This document shows positions 20,301-33,200 of a stretch of DNA of 64,000 nt, in pieces. Under the pieces are notes generated by a model. That model was given only the letters and a program-made list of their open reading frames with translations. It had not been told where the DNA came from and searched no databases. Source of the DNA: Pholiota molesta (taxonomy: Eukaryota > Basidiomycota > Agaricomycetes > Agaricales > Strophariaceae); assembly GCA_014925825.1 (NCBI GenBank), contig JACGCK010000225.1:1-64000 (forward strand), written 5' to 3'. The translations under genes were made by a program, and so were the position numbers. Position 1 is the first letter of the stretch, and each line of letters starts with the position of its first letter.

Positions 20301-21812
20301 ATTGACCAATACGATGTATGTGCTCCCTCTGTTTGTCTGGCTGTATTGATCCTAATCTGGGGTAATATTACAGAATCAACTGAGACAAATTGAGGGCGCG
20401 TTGCGCGCGGCTAAGCACAGGTTGAGCAGCTTGCAGAATGAGGCGAACGAAGACTTGCCTGTGGGTGTCCAAGGACTGGAAGAAGCCAAGAAGGTTTGTC
20501 ATTCCTAAAATATCGTGTTTTCTGATTTTTCATTCGTTTATTTCGACTTTAGGAAGCCATGGCGGAGAAGGAGAGCATCACGGCTCAGTTTGCAGAGGTC
20601 GTGAAGCAGAGAACCGTCGTGAACGACCAGCAGATGCAGCTGCAGACGCAGCTCAACGACGTGAAAGGGTTGCTGGCCAATTTCCAAGACCAGCGATCGG
20701 AACTCACGGTATGCCATCTGTTGTGCATTGGGCGTTGATTGTTCTTAGTTCTCACATCTCGCAACAGGCCCAGATTAACAACGGTGTGGATGCCAGGATG
20801 AAGGCGCAGACTGCGAAGAATCACTACGCGAAGAAGCTGGAGGAAGAGAAAAAGAAGGTCGACGAGGCGGAAGAGGCGGCTAAGGTCGTTGAAGAGGAGT
20901 TCAATGTGTGTATTTCATCCTCAAGCTTTTGCTATCTGTCGTGACCATCTCCATGCCTATATAGAACTGGACTGCCAAAGCTGCAGAATACTGCGAACAA
21001 GTGCCTAATCCGCGCAAGACAGAAGAGGTGCAGCGGAATCTTGAATCCGTGCAGAAGGCGCTCAAGGAACGCGAAAAGCGACATGGTGCCTCGGTCGAAG
21101 AGATGGCGATGGAAGTGAACAAGGCGACCGATAACTTGGAGAAGGCGCAGAGAGAGCTTAAGCAGATGTCGGTGCTCAACAAGGTCAGATATTCATCTAC
21201 TTCTTGCCCCTCGTCGCTGACGACTTGCTGGGTTTCGATAGGCTCTCAAGGCGTCCCTCATCGTTCGCCTCGGTCGCTGGCAAGAGTTCAGGAGGCACAT
21301 TGCATTGCGGTGCAAGCATGTGTTCCAGTTCCATCTTTCCAACCGTGGCTACTACGGCAACATCCTGTTCGACCATCAGAATGAGACGTTGCAGCTCCGC
21401 GTGCAGACGGACGACCAGCAGCAGACGCAGGGCGCGCGCGACAAGGATCCGCGCTCGCTGAGCGGCGGTGAAAAGTCGTTCTCGACGATCTGTCTCCTGC
21501 TCTCCTTGTGGGAGTGCATTGGCTGTCCTCTGCGCTGTCTCGGTGCGTCGATCTCTTGCTCGATTACTAAGTTTTTGTACAGAATTAACTCACCGTGGGG
21601 GGTGTATAGATGAATTCGATGTGTTCATGGACGCCGTGAACCGCCGCATCAGTATGAAGATGATGATCGACACTGCGAACCTGTCGGATAGGAAGCAGTT
21701 CATCCTGATCACGCCGCAGGATATGACGAATGTTACTGTGAGCGGTTCGGTCAAGGTGCACCGTATGACGGACCCGGAAAGAGGGAATGGTACGTTGTCG
21801 TTTGGAAGCTGA
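17360..21812 (+). CDS. SMC6: SMC6, subunit of the SMC5-SMC6 complex
   Basis: Nineteen exons join into one frame of 1,146 residues, the expected length. The protein is an ATPase of the SMC5/6 complex, which compacts DNA and resolves recombination intermediates. Residues 1-106 are an acidic/basic disordered tail. Walker A GHNGSGKS is at about 141-148, split over a 12-nt exon (17890-17901). Two long coiled coils flank a hinge (around GDPPIGPLGLHVKAKDP to EAQDSLFRLRGGG). The ABC signature LSGGEKSFS is near 1052-1060 and Walker B CLDEFDVFMD at about 1078-1087. The intron at 18825-18882 uses a GC donor (GCAAGG). The last exon ends NGTLSFGS. The start was chosen as the ATG after the MCB-bearing promoter. 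Confidence 0.97.
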
Positions 21813-22280
21813 ATAAGAGAGGATAGAGTTGGATAGTGACGTCCAATTGTTGGTGGGCTCGTGCTTGTTTCTCCTGTGAATCGCTCTTTCTTTTTTCCCT
21901 CTTCAGAAGTAAACTCTATTCTACTCACCTATTCTACCTAATCTTACATCCCTGGCACAGAAGTCTTTTGTTATGCCCGTATACCAAGCCACTTAAATTA
22001 GAACAACGTTATTCTATATTATTCCTCGTGTGTTACGCGTTTACGCTTGAGATAATGGTTATTTCAATTCGAGCCACCATGGTTTCACCGGTGATCCTAC
22101 ATAGTGTTATTCAGAGCTCATTGAAGAATTTAATGTATTCAACAAAGGTGTTTGAAGCGTGCATGTGAGAACTTAATTTTAGGTCGCCGACTCGCGCCGC
22201 TCAACGTCAACTCTGGCTTTTCCCTAACCGCTCACCCGCATTTGCTCACCCACTCGGTCTCGAGCCTGTTTAGGCTCAGG
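21813..22280. other. Intergenic, no gene seen
   Basis: This is the SMC6 3' flank and the leader of the carrier gene. The run of open frame at 21836-22168 is AT-rich without motifs. Confidence 0.4.
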
Positions 22281-23435
22281 ATGTCCTCCGAGAAGAGGCC
22301 AACGTTCATTCAATCCCTCCTGGTGGGTGGGACTATTCCTGGGGCCAAAGCTCATTAAATTCGATCCATCTAGGCTGGTGGAATAGCGGGGACCTCCGTA
22401 GACCTTCTCTTTTTCCAATAGACACTATCAAGACGCGTCTTCAAGCGTCGCAAGGATTTAGGGCTGCAGGAGGGTTCTCTGGAATATACAAAGGTGTCGG
22501 AAGTGTCGTGGTTGGAAGCGCACCTGGTGGTATGTGTTCTTGCTCTGTCACGCGAGGGTTAAGTCTTGTTCAATCAGCTCACTTGTAGCCGCCGCCTTTT
22601 TCTCGACATATGAGGCCATGAAGAAGAATTTGCACTTTGCAGAAGAACTTGCGCCTGTCAAGCATATGATAGCGGCGTCCGTTGCGGAAGTTGTACGACG
22701 CCCTTTCTCTTTCACCTCCGTCTTTTCGATGGGGGTTATGTGATAGTGCCATTTACGTGCCTCCTTATCCCTTGCTTGCCCCAGGCTGCGTGCTTGATTC
22801 GCGTTCCCACTGAGGTCATTAAGACGCGCATGCAAACGTCGACTTACGGTGCACTCGGTGCTTCCTCATTTTCATCTGCTCGACTGGTGTTGGCCAACGA
22901 TGGACTGCGAGGCTTCTATAGGGGTTTTGGCATCACTGTAATGCGTGAAGTGAGTATGTATTTGTCCATACAGTCTTGTCGATTCTCTGACTATTATTGC
23001 GCGAAGATACCATTCACGTCATTGCAATTCCCTTTATATGAACTGTTGAAGTCGCGACTTTCCGACAAAGTTGGTCGCAAACCGTTATATGCGCACGAAG
23101 CAGCTATATGCGGAAGTATAGCTGGAGGTTTCGCTGCGGCGTTGACCACACCTTTGGATGTTCTCAAAACACGCGTTATGCTCGATACTCGGGTAGGTTG
23201 GATGCTACCTCCATCCGCTTTGACGTTCTTGCTTTCTCAATCACTATCTATCTTCTAGGATTCTTCCAAAGAAAAATTGCCCTCGCTATTCAATAGATTG
23301 CGGACGATCTATGCAGTTGAGGGCACAAGAGCTCTTTTTGCTGGTGTCGTGCCACGGACGTTATGGATCTCGGCAGGCGGCGCTGTCTTCCTCGGAGTCT
23401 ATGAATGGGCGGTACACGGCCTCATGGGCATTTAG
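22281..23435 (+). CDS. PET8: Mitochondrial S-adenosylmethionine carrier, frame broken by one base
   Basis: Six exons (22281-22322, 22374-22529, 22589-22692, 22785-22949, 23007-23192, 23259-23435) encode a six-helix carrier that imports S-adenosylmethionine into mitochondria. The three repeats carry [16 protein letters not shown] and PLDVLKTR. Family marks include [35 protein letters not shown] and [21 protein letters not shown]. In exon 2 the frame reading [14 protein letters not shown] runs into TAG at 22419-22421, while [10 protein letters not shown] continues in another frame. One base is missing in the TTTTTCC run at 22410-22416. With that base the protein would be 276 residues, as expected. 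All other splice phases fit, so an assembly error is at least as likely as a real mutation. Confidence 0.88.
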
Positions 23436-24314
23436 AATGGCCCGCACAACGCAGCTAGCACTTACATATTTATATGCATATTTAGATCGTTCGAGCACTT
23501 GAAACTCGGAATAATACAATGCTATCGAAATCAAAGTTCAGCAATCATTCGGTCGCAATTGGCAGTTCGCATATGTGAAGAAATTCACGTTCTGATGACG
23601 TAGACTGATTGTTTTTTTTTTCAAAACCTCGCCGACAAGTGTTCCACGCGCAAGTTCACGGCGACACCTCAAAAAGGTTCAAATAGGTAGATGATATCCT
23701 GGTGAGTTGTCTAACTTGTCTTATGTTCTTTTTGAGGCTATATGCTTTTAGTTGATAACAATTGGTTATAATCTAGCACTTTTGACATATCGACTTCAGC
23801 TTTCTTATGCTTTGTCAAGGTCAGAACTGCAAATTTTCAAGCGCCTCTCTTTCCTCCAATGATTGAAATCGGCTTATCCGTTTGCCACGGAATTATGCAA
23901 GCCGCATTCCGGGATTCCGAAATCAGGGCGCAATAATGGGCTACATACATAGGTGATAAAAGTAGGTAAGTAGCCATGATTGGGATTCGGAAGGAGTGTT
24001 CTGCGCATCGGCTATCTATGCATACTCAACCTATTTTGAGTTGATGGTTGGTTGATGGTCGCAGATGGTCGCACGACTCGCATTGCACGCCATCTTGATT
24101 CTTGTTGTCCGCTCTTATATGACACTGTGACAGTAAGTAGGCTGTTTACTTATTCACACAATGATAGCAGATGACAACTACACATGTGCAACACTGGACA
24201 AAAATAACAGTGAGTTATTTTTGTCTTCTTGTCTAACGATGAACCCACGTTGAATAAATAGGCCCGCCATCGCCTGCCGCCTTGAGCTTGCCTCTTTCCT
24301 CGACCCATCAAAAC
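23436..24314. other. Intergenic with repeated motifs upstream of ABCC gene
   Basis: No gene is seen in these 879 bp. It contains a tandem GATGGTCGCA (24054-24063 and 24064-24073) and the inverted repeat listed separately, which together suggest a regulatory region for the transporter at 24315. Confidence 0.45.
24197..24225. promoter_or_regulatory. Perfect 12-bp inverted repeat upstream of ABCC transporter
   Basis: GACAAAAATAAC (24197-24208), spacer AGTGA, GTTATTTTTGTC (24214-24225). The arms are exact reverse complements. It lies about 90 bp before the ATG at 24315, a good position for a dimeric regulator, or it may form a hairpin in the 5' leader. Confidence 0.5.
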
Positions 24315-27300
24315 ATGGATTTCTCCATCTTGGCCTGGCAGGTACCTTTGGCCTATCGTTTCAATCTCTCAGAACCTCCCGGGATATGGCAAGATAAAGA
24401 TATGTACGTTGTCTCTTCTCTATTGAAATACATGGGAGCGTCCTCACACTTTTCATGTGCTTAGAATCCCCAGAGACTCTTTAATCGTCCCCTTCGCCGT
24501 TGCTTTGACTTTAAGCACGATTCATATCATGTACAAGTTGACTATGTTTCTGAGGTCATACAAAGGAAGAGATTTCAGTATGGCTGTTTTGGAAGAAGAA
24601 GAACCCAACGAGTCTTTGACATTCTTCCAGGCTATACGCGATCGAGCCAGAGATCACGGTGGATGGACGATATTTTACTATGCAATTGCGCATTTGATTG
24701 GATGCGTTACGCTACTTGCGCTCTCGTCGATAACTTTAAAGCGTTGTTTCGACGGTATCGAAGTCGATACCAGTCATTATCGTCTGTTTTTTCAATTCCC
24801 AGAGTCATACGTTTTTGTGACCTTCGTGCGTCTACTTCATAATACTGCTTTCACGACGACTTACATATGATTCGAATTTAGCTTTATTCTTCTGTATTTT
24901 CTCTGGCTTCGCTGATCAACAACAAGCGAACTCTAATTATTGCTAGATGCAATGCATTTGTGCTGCTCACTGTCTTTGCAGTCTATGTGTATCGAGATAT
25001 ATGGCCTTTGGCGACCTATACGGAAGTTCCAATTGATGCATCTGAAGGATACATACTGTGGATAAAAGTTACGACTCTGTTTGTGACTGCAGTGCTTATT
25101 CCACTTTATGTACCCAATCAGTATATCCCAATCGATCCCAAGGTAAGTTTCTTCTCCCCTAACCCGTCGCGCAAAGCTCTCAACCTGAATTGCTCTAGAA
25201 TCCTGTGCTAGCACCAAATCCGGAGCAAACGTGTTCATTGTTTTCTTTCCTCACATATACCTACTTGGACCCTATCATCTTTCTGGGGTCGCGCATAGGC
25301 CATCTGGAAGCCGATCAACTACCTTCCCTCTGTGATACCGACGCCTCTAAATATCTTCTCACAAAAGCTCTCCCGGTATGTCTAAAGTTGCTATTGTCAA
25401 TCTCCTCAACTGAAGCAGACGAGTCAGCATTTGGATCCTCTTAGAAGAACTAAGCCTCGTCATATTTTCTTTGGACTGGCGCATACTTTTGGTAAGCAAA
25501 AGCATTTGTTGAAATGAGCATATACGACGAATACACAATACACAAACAACAGCGAGAGATTACGTGCTAATGTCTATCACGCTTATCGGAATGGTTGTCA
25601 GCGGCTTCCTCTCTCCTATTTCGGTATATCGTATTCTAAAGTGAGTCATGACATGGACTCTTTGGTGCTATGCTCAAATCAGTGGGTCAATAAGGGACTT
25701 GGAGAATGGGGCGGCTGATGACGGTATTCGTCCTTGGTTCTGGGTTCTTGTCCTTTTCGCTGGGCCAATGCTCAGCGCCATCGCCAACCAGTGGTATATG
25801 TTCCTTATAACCAAAATCCTTGTACATGCAGAGGCTGTCCTTACGGAGCTTGTGTTCGAGCACAGTTTGCGCGTCCGTTTTACAACGGAAGGCTCGAAGC
25901 AACAGCCTGGCGGACAAGGCAAAGACAGCGGCACTGTGGCTGGAGCTTCAAGTGCACCTGGTGGTGTCTCTAAGGGTGGTAACTCTGTGACTGACGATGG
26001 AGCTCAACGCCCTGGCGTTTCTGAAGCCACAACTCCAGAGCCTTTGACTAAAGGTAAGGCCAAAGAAACCGTCACAGTAGCCTCTACGACTCGGACGAAG
26101 GGCAATGCCAAAAAAGACGCCAACTTGATAGGCAAAATCAACAATCTGGTAACTTCCGATTTGAACAATATTACCCGCGCAAGGGCAATACTGTCCTTGG
26201 GTAAGTCATTTCATTCACTTTCTGAAGCGGCCTGTTACGTCCTACTTAATGCGATTACTTCTTGCCTATAGTCTTGACAGTCCCGCTTGAACTCGTTCTT
26301 TGTACAATCTTCCTGTATAAACTTCTGGGATGGAGGTAAATTCTGAGCCATTTGTCCAATCATACTATCAATACGGCCTCACATTATCTTAGCTCACTCG
26401 TTGGCACACTATGCCTGGTTCTCCTTATGCCCGTTCCGGGGTATATTACCAAGCTGCGTCAGGATGTTCAGCGTAAGAAGATGAAAAAAGTGCGTACGTT
26501 TGGTTGATCACTTCCGCATGCCGCTAAAAGACCGTAGACCGATGCGCGTGTTCAAGCTGTTACTGAAGGTAAGCTAATAATACCGATAAAGAGACGGTGT
26601 AAGCAATAACATTCTCAGTCGTCAATGTCTTGAGAATGGTTAAGCTATTTGGATGGGAACAGAAGATGTCCAAGAGGATTGGGGATGCGCGAGATGAAGA
26701 ACTTCTCGCTATTTGGCGCTTAAAGGTCGATTTTCTCAGCTTTTTGCGAAAACTTATATCCTCGCTAATCTGTTTTGTATCCTCACTACGAACTAGATCC
26801 TCCAAAACCTTACGGGAGTCACTAAGTCAGTTCAACGTTATATTGTAAGTATGTACACTCACAACAATTTTTCCTCAAGTACCATTATCCCTACCATTTC
26901 CATGGTAGTTACATATACGATCTATACCGTTGTCATGAAGCAGGAACTTACTCGTGAGTACTTTTGACATCCGCATGGTAGCAAGTATGCCAACATGATC
27001 CTTAGCTTCCATCATCTTCTCCAGTCTAACAGTGTTCACTAAATTGCGAAATCAACTCTTTACACTTTCGCAAAGAATTAGCACAACCATCCAAGGTGAT
27101 GATTTCTAGTTTAGTAAATATGTTGATCTCTCATACCATGCGTCATTCCAGGCAGAGTCTCTTTGGACCGTCTTAATGACTTCCTGAAAGACACTGAACT
27201 GCTTGATACATTCTCGGAAGCCAAGTCAGAGGCACAGCTAAACGAACCCACAAGTTTCAACAAGGACTTAATTGGTTTCAAAGATTCCTCTTTCGTGTGG

Positions 27301-30300
27301 TCGCTTGGTGCTATGGATGGGTCTTTGACTCCATCTCGTCGCCCTTATAAACTTCGAATCAAAGATAGTCTTTTTTTCAAGCCCGACTGCGTCAATCTCA
27401 TTGTTGGACCAACGTAAGTCTAAATTCTATATATCTACTGCGTATCTTACGCATTTTCTAAACCTGATGTAGGGGCTCTGGAAAAACATCCATGCTCATG
27501 GCATTGCTCGGTTTGGGTCTCAGTATTTCAATTGTCCTTCATTTAACTTATGATACTTATGGAACAGGCGAGATGCATTTTATACGCGAAGATGAAGATT
27601 CTTGGTTCAGTCTTCCTCGGGAAGGGGGTGTAGCATACGCGGCTCAAGAATCTTGGGTACAAAACGAGACCATTCGTGCGAATATCCTCTTTGGGTATCC
27701 TTATGACGAAGAACGATATCGCACAGGTAAGTGGTGACTGAAACATATGCTTATTGTCAAATGACTAATGGTCTTTGAAGTACTCCATCAGTGTGCCCTA
27801 AACAAAGATCTTGATTTATTCGAAGCTGGCGACAATACAGAAGTTGGAGAAAAAGGGATCACACTTAGGTTCGCCTTCAATACTTATATATCCCATGCAA
27901 ACTCATTCTAACTCCCATATCCTAGTGGGGGCCAAAAAGTAACGTTACTGCACGGAACCCATCATATCTAATCTAAAGCTCTGTATTTGTTAGGCACGAG
28001 TCACCTTAGCCCGCGCAATTTATTCACCGGCTAAAATCCTTCTGCTGGATGATGTTTTTGCCGCCTTGGATGTCCACACGTAAGCGCTCCCCAGTACTTA
28101 AGCGCAACATGATCGCAATGCTAATCTTGTGGCAGGGCTACTTGGATTGTTGAGAAATGCTTCAAAGGAGATCTTATCAAGGATCGCACTATCATTTTAG
28201 TGGTAAGACGTTTGAATTTTTAGACGTCCTCTTATATTTCTCTGATATTTCTGCATCATTCATAGTCCCATAACATCGCTCTAGTTTCACCTCTGGCCAA
28301 ATTTATTGTTACCATTGGCCAAGATGGTGTCATTTCGACTCAAACCAACGTTGCCGCTTCTCTCGCTAGTGATTCCTTGCTTGCAAAAGGAGCCAAACTT
28401 GATTTCGAGGAATTGCAAGTTGCTAATCAAGAAATGGTAACCCTGGCGAAGAAAGAAGCGCCCGTCGATGGTAAACTCGTACTTGCAGAGGAAGCCGCCA
28501 AAGGTCATGTCACTTGGAAATCTTTAAAACTATTCCTTTCAGCGCTGGGAGACAATCATCCCATCGTATTCTTCAGTGTGTGGATCTTTGGACTCATGTT
28601 AATGCATGGCACCACCGCTCTTCAGAAATGGTTTCTCGGATACTGGGGATCGCAATACGAGACGCGGGATCCTTCAGATGTTCGAGTATCATTGTGAGTT
28701 TGGTTTTTCTTACTTTTTATGTCGCGACGCTAACAGATATTAATACTTTATATAGTTACTGCACATTATACGTAGGAATAGTGATGCTAGGCATTGCTAT
28801 ACTCAATGCAGCTTCGTTCTTCTACTTGGCTGGAAGTATGAAAGCTTCTCGGACTATCAACGCTTTGTTGGTCAATTCTGTTTTCAGCAGCACTTTGAGG
28901 TTAGCTTTGTTTGACATCTCTTATTTGGTACTATAAAACTCAACGTCTTTTTCTCAAGGTGGCTTGACCAGACCCCAACTGCGAGAATTATCACCCGCTT
29001 CACGCAAGATATCCAAATGGTTGATACGTCAATCACATTTGGGTTCCGGGTGTTGGTCTCTACTTTCCTCGATATGGCCACTTGCATTGGGGTCATTATG
29101 TTCTTTACCCCTGTGTTTATTATTCCAGGGATACTTGTCGCAGCACTGGGATTCTACATTGGGAACATGTATTTAAAAGCACAATTATCAGCTATGCGCG
29201 AGAAAAGGTAGCTTTAAGTAGCTTTCACATATTGTTGATTAACGATCTGAGACCTCTAGTAACGCACGCTCACCTGTACTAGCTCACTTGAGCGCAGCAA
29301 TTACAGGAATAGGTGAGCCATTTTCTTCGAAGCTGAACATTATACCTGAATCCCTTTAGTGTCCATTCGTGCCTACGGAGCCCAAGATGCTTTCAAGGCC
29401 GAATCCTTGAAACGCGTTGACAACCATATTAGGATAGCTCGAGTGGCTGCTAATCTGAATCGCTGGATCTCATTGCGCATTGACTTCCTAGGAGACCTTT
29501 TTAGTGTTGGCTTAGCTGCATACCTTATTTATGGGAAATCCATTGGTGCCTCCAACACTGGCTTCTCATTAAATATGGCAACAAATTTCTGTTCCTTGAT
29601 TTTGTTCTTCGTCAGGATCTTCAATGATTTTGAAGTGGAGTCAAATAGGTAAGTGAAAGTGCTCCTCACAATGTAACAAGGATAGTACTCATTCGATTTA
29701 ATAATTTCGTAGCTTGGAACGTATACAAAGTTACCTCGATATTGATCACGAACCGAAATCAACAGAAACAGGACAGCCGCCGGCCGCGTGGCCTACAAGC
29801 GGTGACCTGAGAGTCGAAAATCTAGGTGCTCGGTATTCTCAAGTGAGATCAATTCTATAAACTTCGAATTACTTGGACTAATACCGCTTTCTTGTAGAAT
29901 GGTGCGACAGTTCTGCACGACCTTTCATTCCACATAGAATCCGGACAACGGATTGGAATAGGTGAATGGCATATTCCGAACTTACGTATACTGTGAAACT
30001 GACTATCAACATCTAATAGTTGGAAGAACAGGAAGTGGCAAGGTCAGAGGATGATCCGTCACTGCTCAAGACTCGAAATTTTAATCATCTTAACTTTTCA
30101 GAGCTCTCTGACATTGGCACTTTTGCGAGGTATAATTACAGAGGGAACGGTTTATTATGATGGCATTCCAACGAATAAGATTAACCTCGATGCTTTGAGG
30201 TCGAATATTACCATCATTCCTCAGATGGTGAGCGCAGTGTCTCCGCTAAAAAGTCAACAAATTTCTGATCATTTTCATCTTTTCACGCATAGCCTGAGCT

Positions 30301-31108
30301 CATCAGCGGTATGCCTTTTCTCCATGGTACGAAGCAAAGTTGATTATAAGCGTCAAAATTAGGTACCCTTCGTCGAAACTTGGATCCTTTCGACCAGTAC
30401 GACGATGCAACATTAAATGAGGCACTTCGTTCAGCTGGCCTATTTTCTCTTCAAGAAGAACTCGGCGAGGCGCGTATTACTCTGGATAGTAATATCACTA
30501 TTGGAGGCAGCAATCTTTCTGTGGGCGAAAAGCAGATTCTTGCGCTTGCTCGGGCAATGGTTCGTGGTAGTAAGCTGCTCATTTTGGATGAAGGTATGAT
30601 ATGCGACTCACTATTTTATATCCTTTGCTAAAACAAATCAATTACAGCGACTTCCGCAATCGGTAAATTCTCTTGCACCTTTTTACTTCCATTGTTGAAT
30701 CCATGCCATCTTTCTAAGACTACAAGACAGATGCCGTGATACAAAGTACTCTACGGCGTAAATTGGACCCCGATGTAACTGTTATTACTGTGGCACATCG
30801 ACTGCAAACCATCATGGACGCTGATAGAATCGTGCGTCTTCTTGCGCATATCGTTTGCCATCTTACTTGACTCACTCGTGATGACTCCTACCTTAGATGG
30901 TCCTCGATGAAGGTCGCATCGTAAGTTATGATTGCTTCTGCCTATGCTCAGATTATTGATGTCTTTTCAGAGCGAATTTGACACTCCGGGGTCCCTTCTA
31001 GGAAAGGAAGACAGTCTATTCAAAGCTTTGGTAGACGGGAGTGGCGACAAGGATGCGTTGTATGAGATCGTCAATAAGAAGGAAATGTCATCCTCGAGCA
31101 GTTCGTAA
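24315..31108 (+). CDS. ABC transporter, ABCC (multidrug-resistance protein) type, copy 1
   Basis: A long, many-exon gene for a full ABCC exporter. Order: N-terminal hydrophobic domain (24315-25142), first transmembrane domain (about 25553-27000) with a Gly/Ser/Thr/Lys-rich cytosolic insert, nucleotide-binding domain 1 (27270-28340), second transmembrane domain (28510-29650), nucleotide-binding domain 2 (29760-31108). NBD1 has Walker A VGPTGSGKTS, LSGGQKARVTLARA and LLLDDVFAALD. NBD2 has [32 protein letters not shown] and [10 protein letters not shown]. Several of these sit on tiny exons: 27473-27510, 27926-27938, 30020-30042, 30293-30308 and 30648-30662. The splice near 26,730-26,890 is not resolved. 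NBD1 has Asp (LLLDDV) where the catalytic Glu would be, as in many ABCC proteins. Substrate is unknown. It pairs with 42969-49604. Confidence 0.92.
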
Positions 31109-31243
31109 ACATCAAGAATTAACCTATCAACACAAATTCTTGGTTTCTTGATTTCTAAATACCTCTCATTACATATTATTGTTCGGCAGGCCGACTTTCA
31201 ACTGAATGCAGTAGTACATAAGTATTCCATATATATACATTGT

Positions 31244-33200
31244 CTATGTTGAAGATATTACTTCGGGAGGTTTTCCGAGTCGGAGAATGACTTTAGGAAG
31301 CTTCTTAGCAGACGGGGCCTCGTCCCCAGCCGTACTGACACTAGATAGAGAGCTACTATCGTCAGATATATATGGATTGGCCCTAGGCGTAGGCAATGGC
31401 TTTGATGATGTTGGTACAGCAGACTTTGTCCTGGAGGCGGATGGAGACACAATCGGCGTTGCATTCTTCGCTTTCGTCCTGTCCCGCAGTGTCCGATCGC
31501 TGCGTGGAACAGGCACCGTTGCGCGTGACGTCGCTCCCGTGGCCTGTGTCGCAGCTTCGTCCAAAGGGGTGAAAATAGCGAGAGTGCGCTCTAGCCAGGG
31601 TTCCACGGACCCAGCCGCGGGGAGTGACGGGCGCCCACCCCGGCGCTTCTTGGTCGCTGTCTCAAGTTTATCGAGGTTATCGACGCCCCACCACGTTTCG
31701 TCGATTGTTGTTTCGGGGGGAATGTCGACGAGGCCGGATAGGTGCGCCATTGCTCCGCTGATGAGGGCGCGGTCGCTGTACCCGCCTTCGAGGACGCTGA
31801 TCAGCCTCCCTGAAGCGTACTTGTCCGCAAGAGCGCATGCATCCTTTGCGAAGCGGTAGTAAAACGACGTAGGCACCTTGCGATTATGTCTTGACATGGA
31901 TTCATATTCGTGCTCACAAGCGTCCATCCCGCAACTAAGGAAAATCAGAGACGTGGTGACTGCAGATAAATAAGGTACGTACCTGATAAAGAATAGGACG
32001 TCGTTCCCTGGGCCACCCGTACCCTCAAGGAACGCGCTGGCCTTGTCCAAAAGCTTGCTGTACTGTTCCTTGTAGAGCACGTCCCAGAAGTGCTGTTCAG
32101 ATGTATACGTCTGCAAATGGATGTTCTCGATGTACTGTCCGTGCGCTTTGTGCAAGGATACCGAGGCGGCTTGCACGAGGTTCACCTTGCCGTCTTCGCA
32201 GGGGTACGAAAGGACGTCGTGGATCGAACCATAGTATATCTGTGGCCCGGTTGCTGCATTAGATGAGCCACCCTCGCTTTCGAGCGTCTGTCGATAAGTC
32301 TCTTCGTTGATCTGCCATACAATGGACTGTGTACCATTGCCGTGGTGCAGATCGATGTCAAATATGACAACTCGCTTTATTCCGTGTTGTAAGTGGGCTA
32401 AGTAAAAAACTATGAGGTCGAATGACGCAAAGTATAAGTATGAAATACCATGAGCGGCGCCGATCGCGACATTGTTGAGAAAACAGAATCCGGATGGCGT
32501 ATCTTCGCCGCAGTGGTGTCCAGGCGGCCTGATTGCGACAAATGCACGGTGTAGTGGGGAGTTGGGATCTGGGGAGACGACTTTATCTACCGCTTCACAT
32601 ATTGTACCCACTGCGCCTTGTATTGCGTCGATAGATCCGGGACATACTAAATGAAAAGAAAAACAGTTAGCGCAGAAGTATATAGATTATGACTAGGAAT
32701 TACTTGCAGTATAGGTCTCCTTGAGAGTAACCTTCCGGGATCTCTGATTCCCCAGTAGCAACTTTATCATGACTTTCTTTGATCCATTTTGTCAGATTTT
32801 CGAGGTATACGTCGCCGTCAATATCCCCATGGACAAACTTGACGGCAGGGTGAGATAGTATGCTGGCAGATGCTTGGCTCTGCACAATTGTTACAGCAGA
32901 TTTCGGCTTCGAGATATTGGAGTCCAGCTTGAGTTTGTTCATCACCGCGACGAGATCGTCAGGGTCAGAGTCCGGTTTGATAGTGGCTTTTGAGCTCGGA
33001 GGCTCGGAGGTCAAGAACAGTTCGTCTAGACGAGAGATGGCAGCGGATAGTCCGACAGTAACTGCACGCAGGCGTTGTGGACGTTCGACTATATTTGAAG
33101 TGTCCTTCGAGCGTATATACCGATGTTGGAGACATGCATTCTGGATAAAGATCGCGGATTTCTTGTCATGCGATCTAGCTGTACCATCCAAGGAAGCCAT
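31244..33200 (-). CDS. HOS3: Histone deacetylase, HOS3 type
   Basis: Four exons on the minus strand (33200-32708, 32646-32449, 32397-31983, 31934-31244) give 598 residues in one frame. It is a zinc-dependent lysine deacetylase. Visible are RPPGHHCGEDTPSGFCFLNN, FDIDLHHGNGTQ with metal-binding Asp/His, a SCGMDACEHE segment where most relatives have SAGFDA, and LEGGYSDRAL. The C-terminal 200 residues are disordered and rich in Ser/Thr/Pro, with a KKRRGGRP basic patch that could be a nuclear signal. The first intron uses a GC donor (GCAAGT at 32707). It is convergent with the ABCC gene (stops 135 bp apart). ATG at 33200 was preferred; upstream in-frame codons lack an ATG. Confidence 0.88.
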
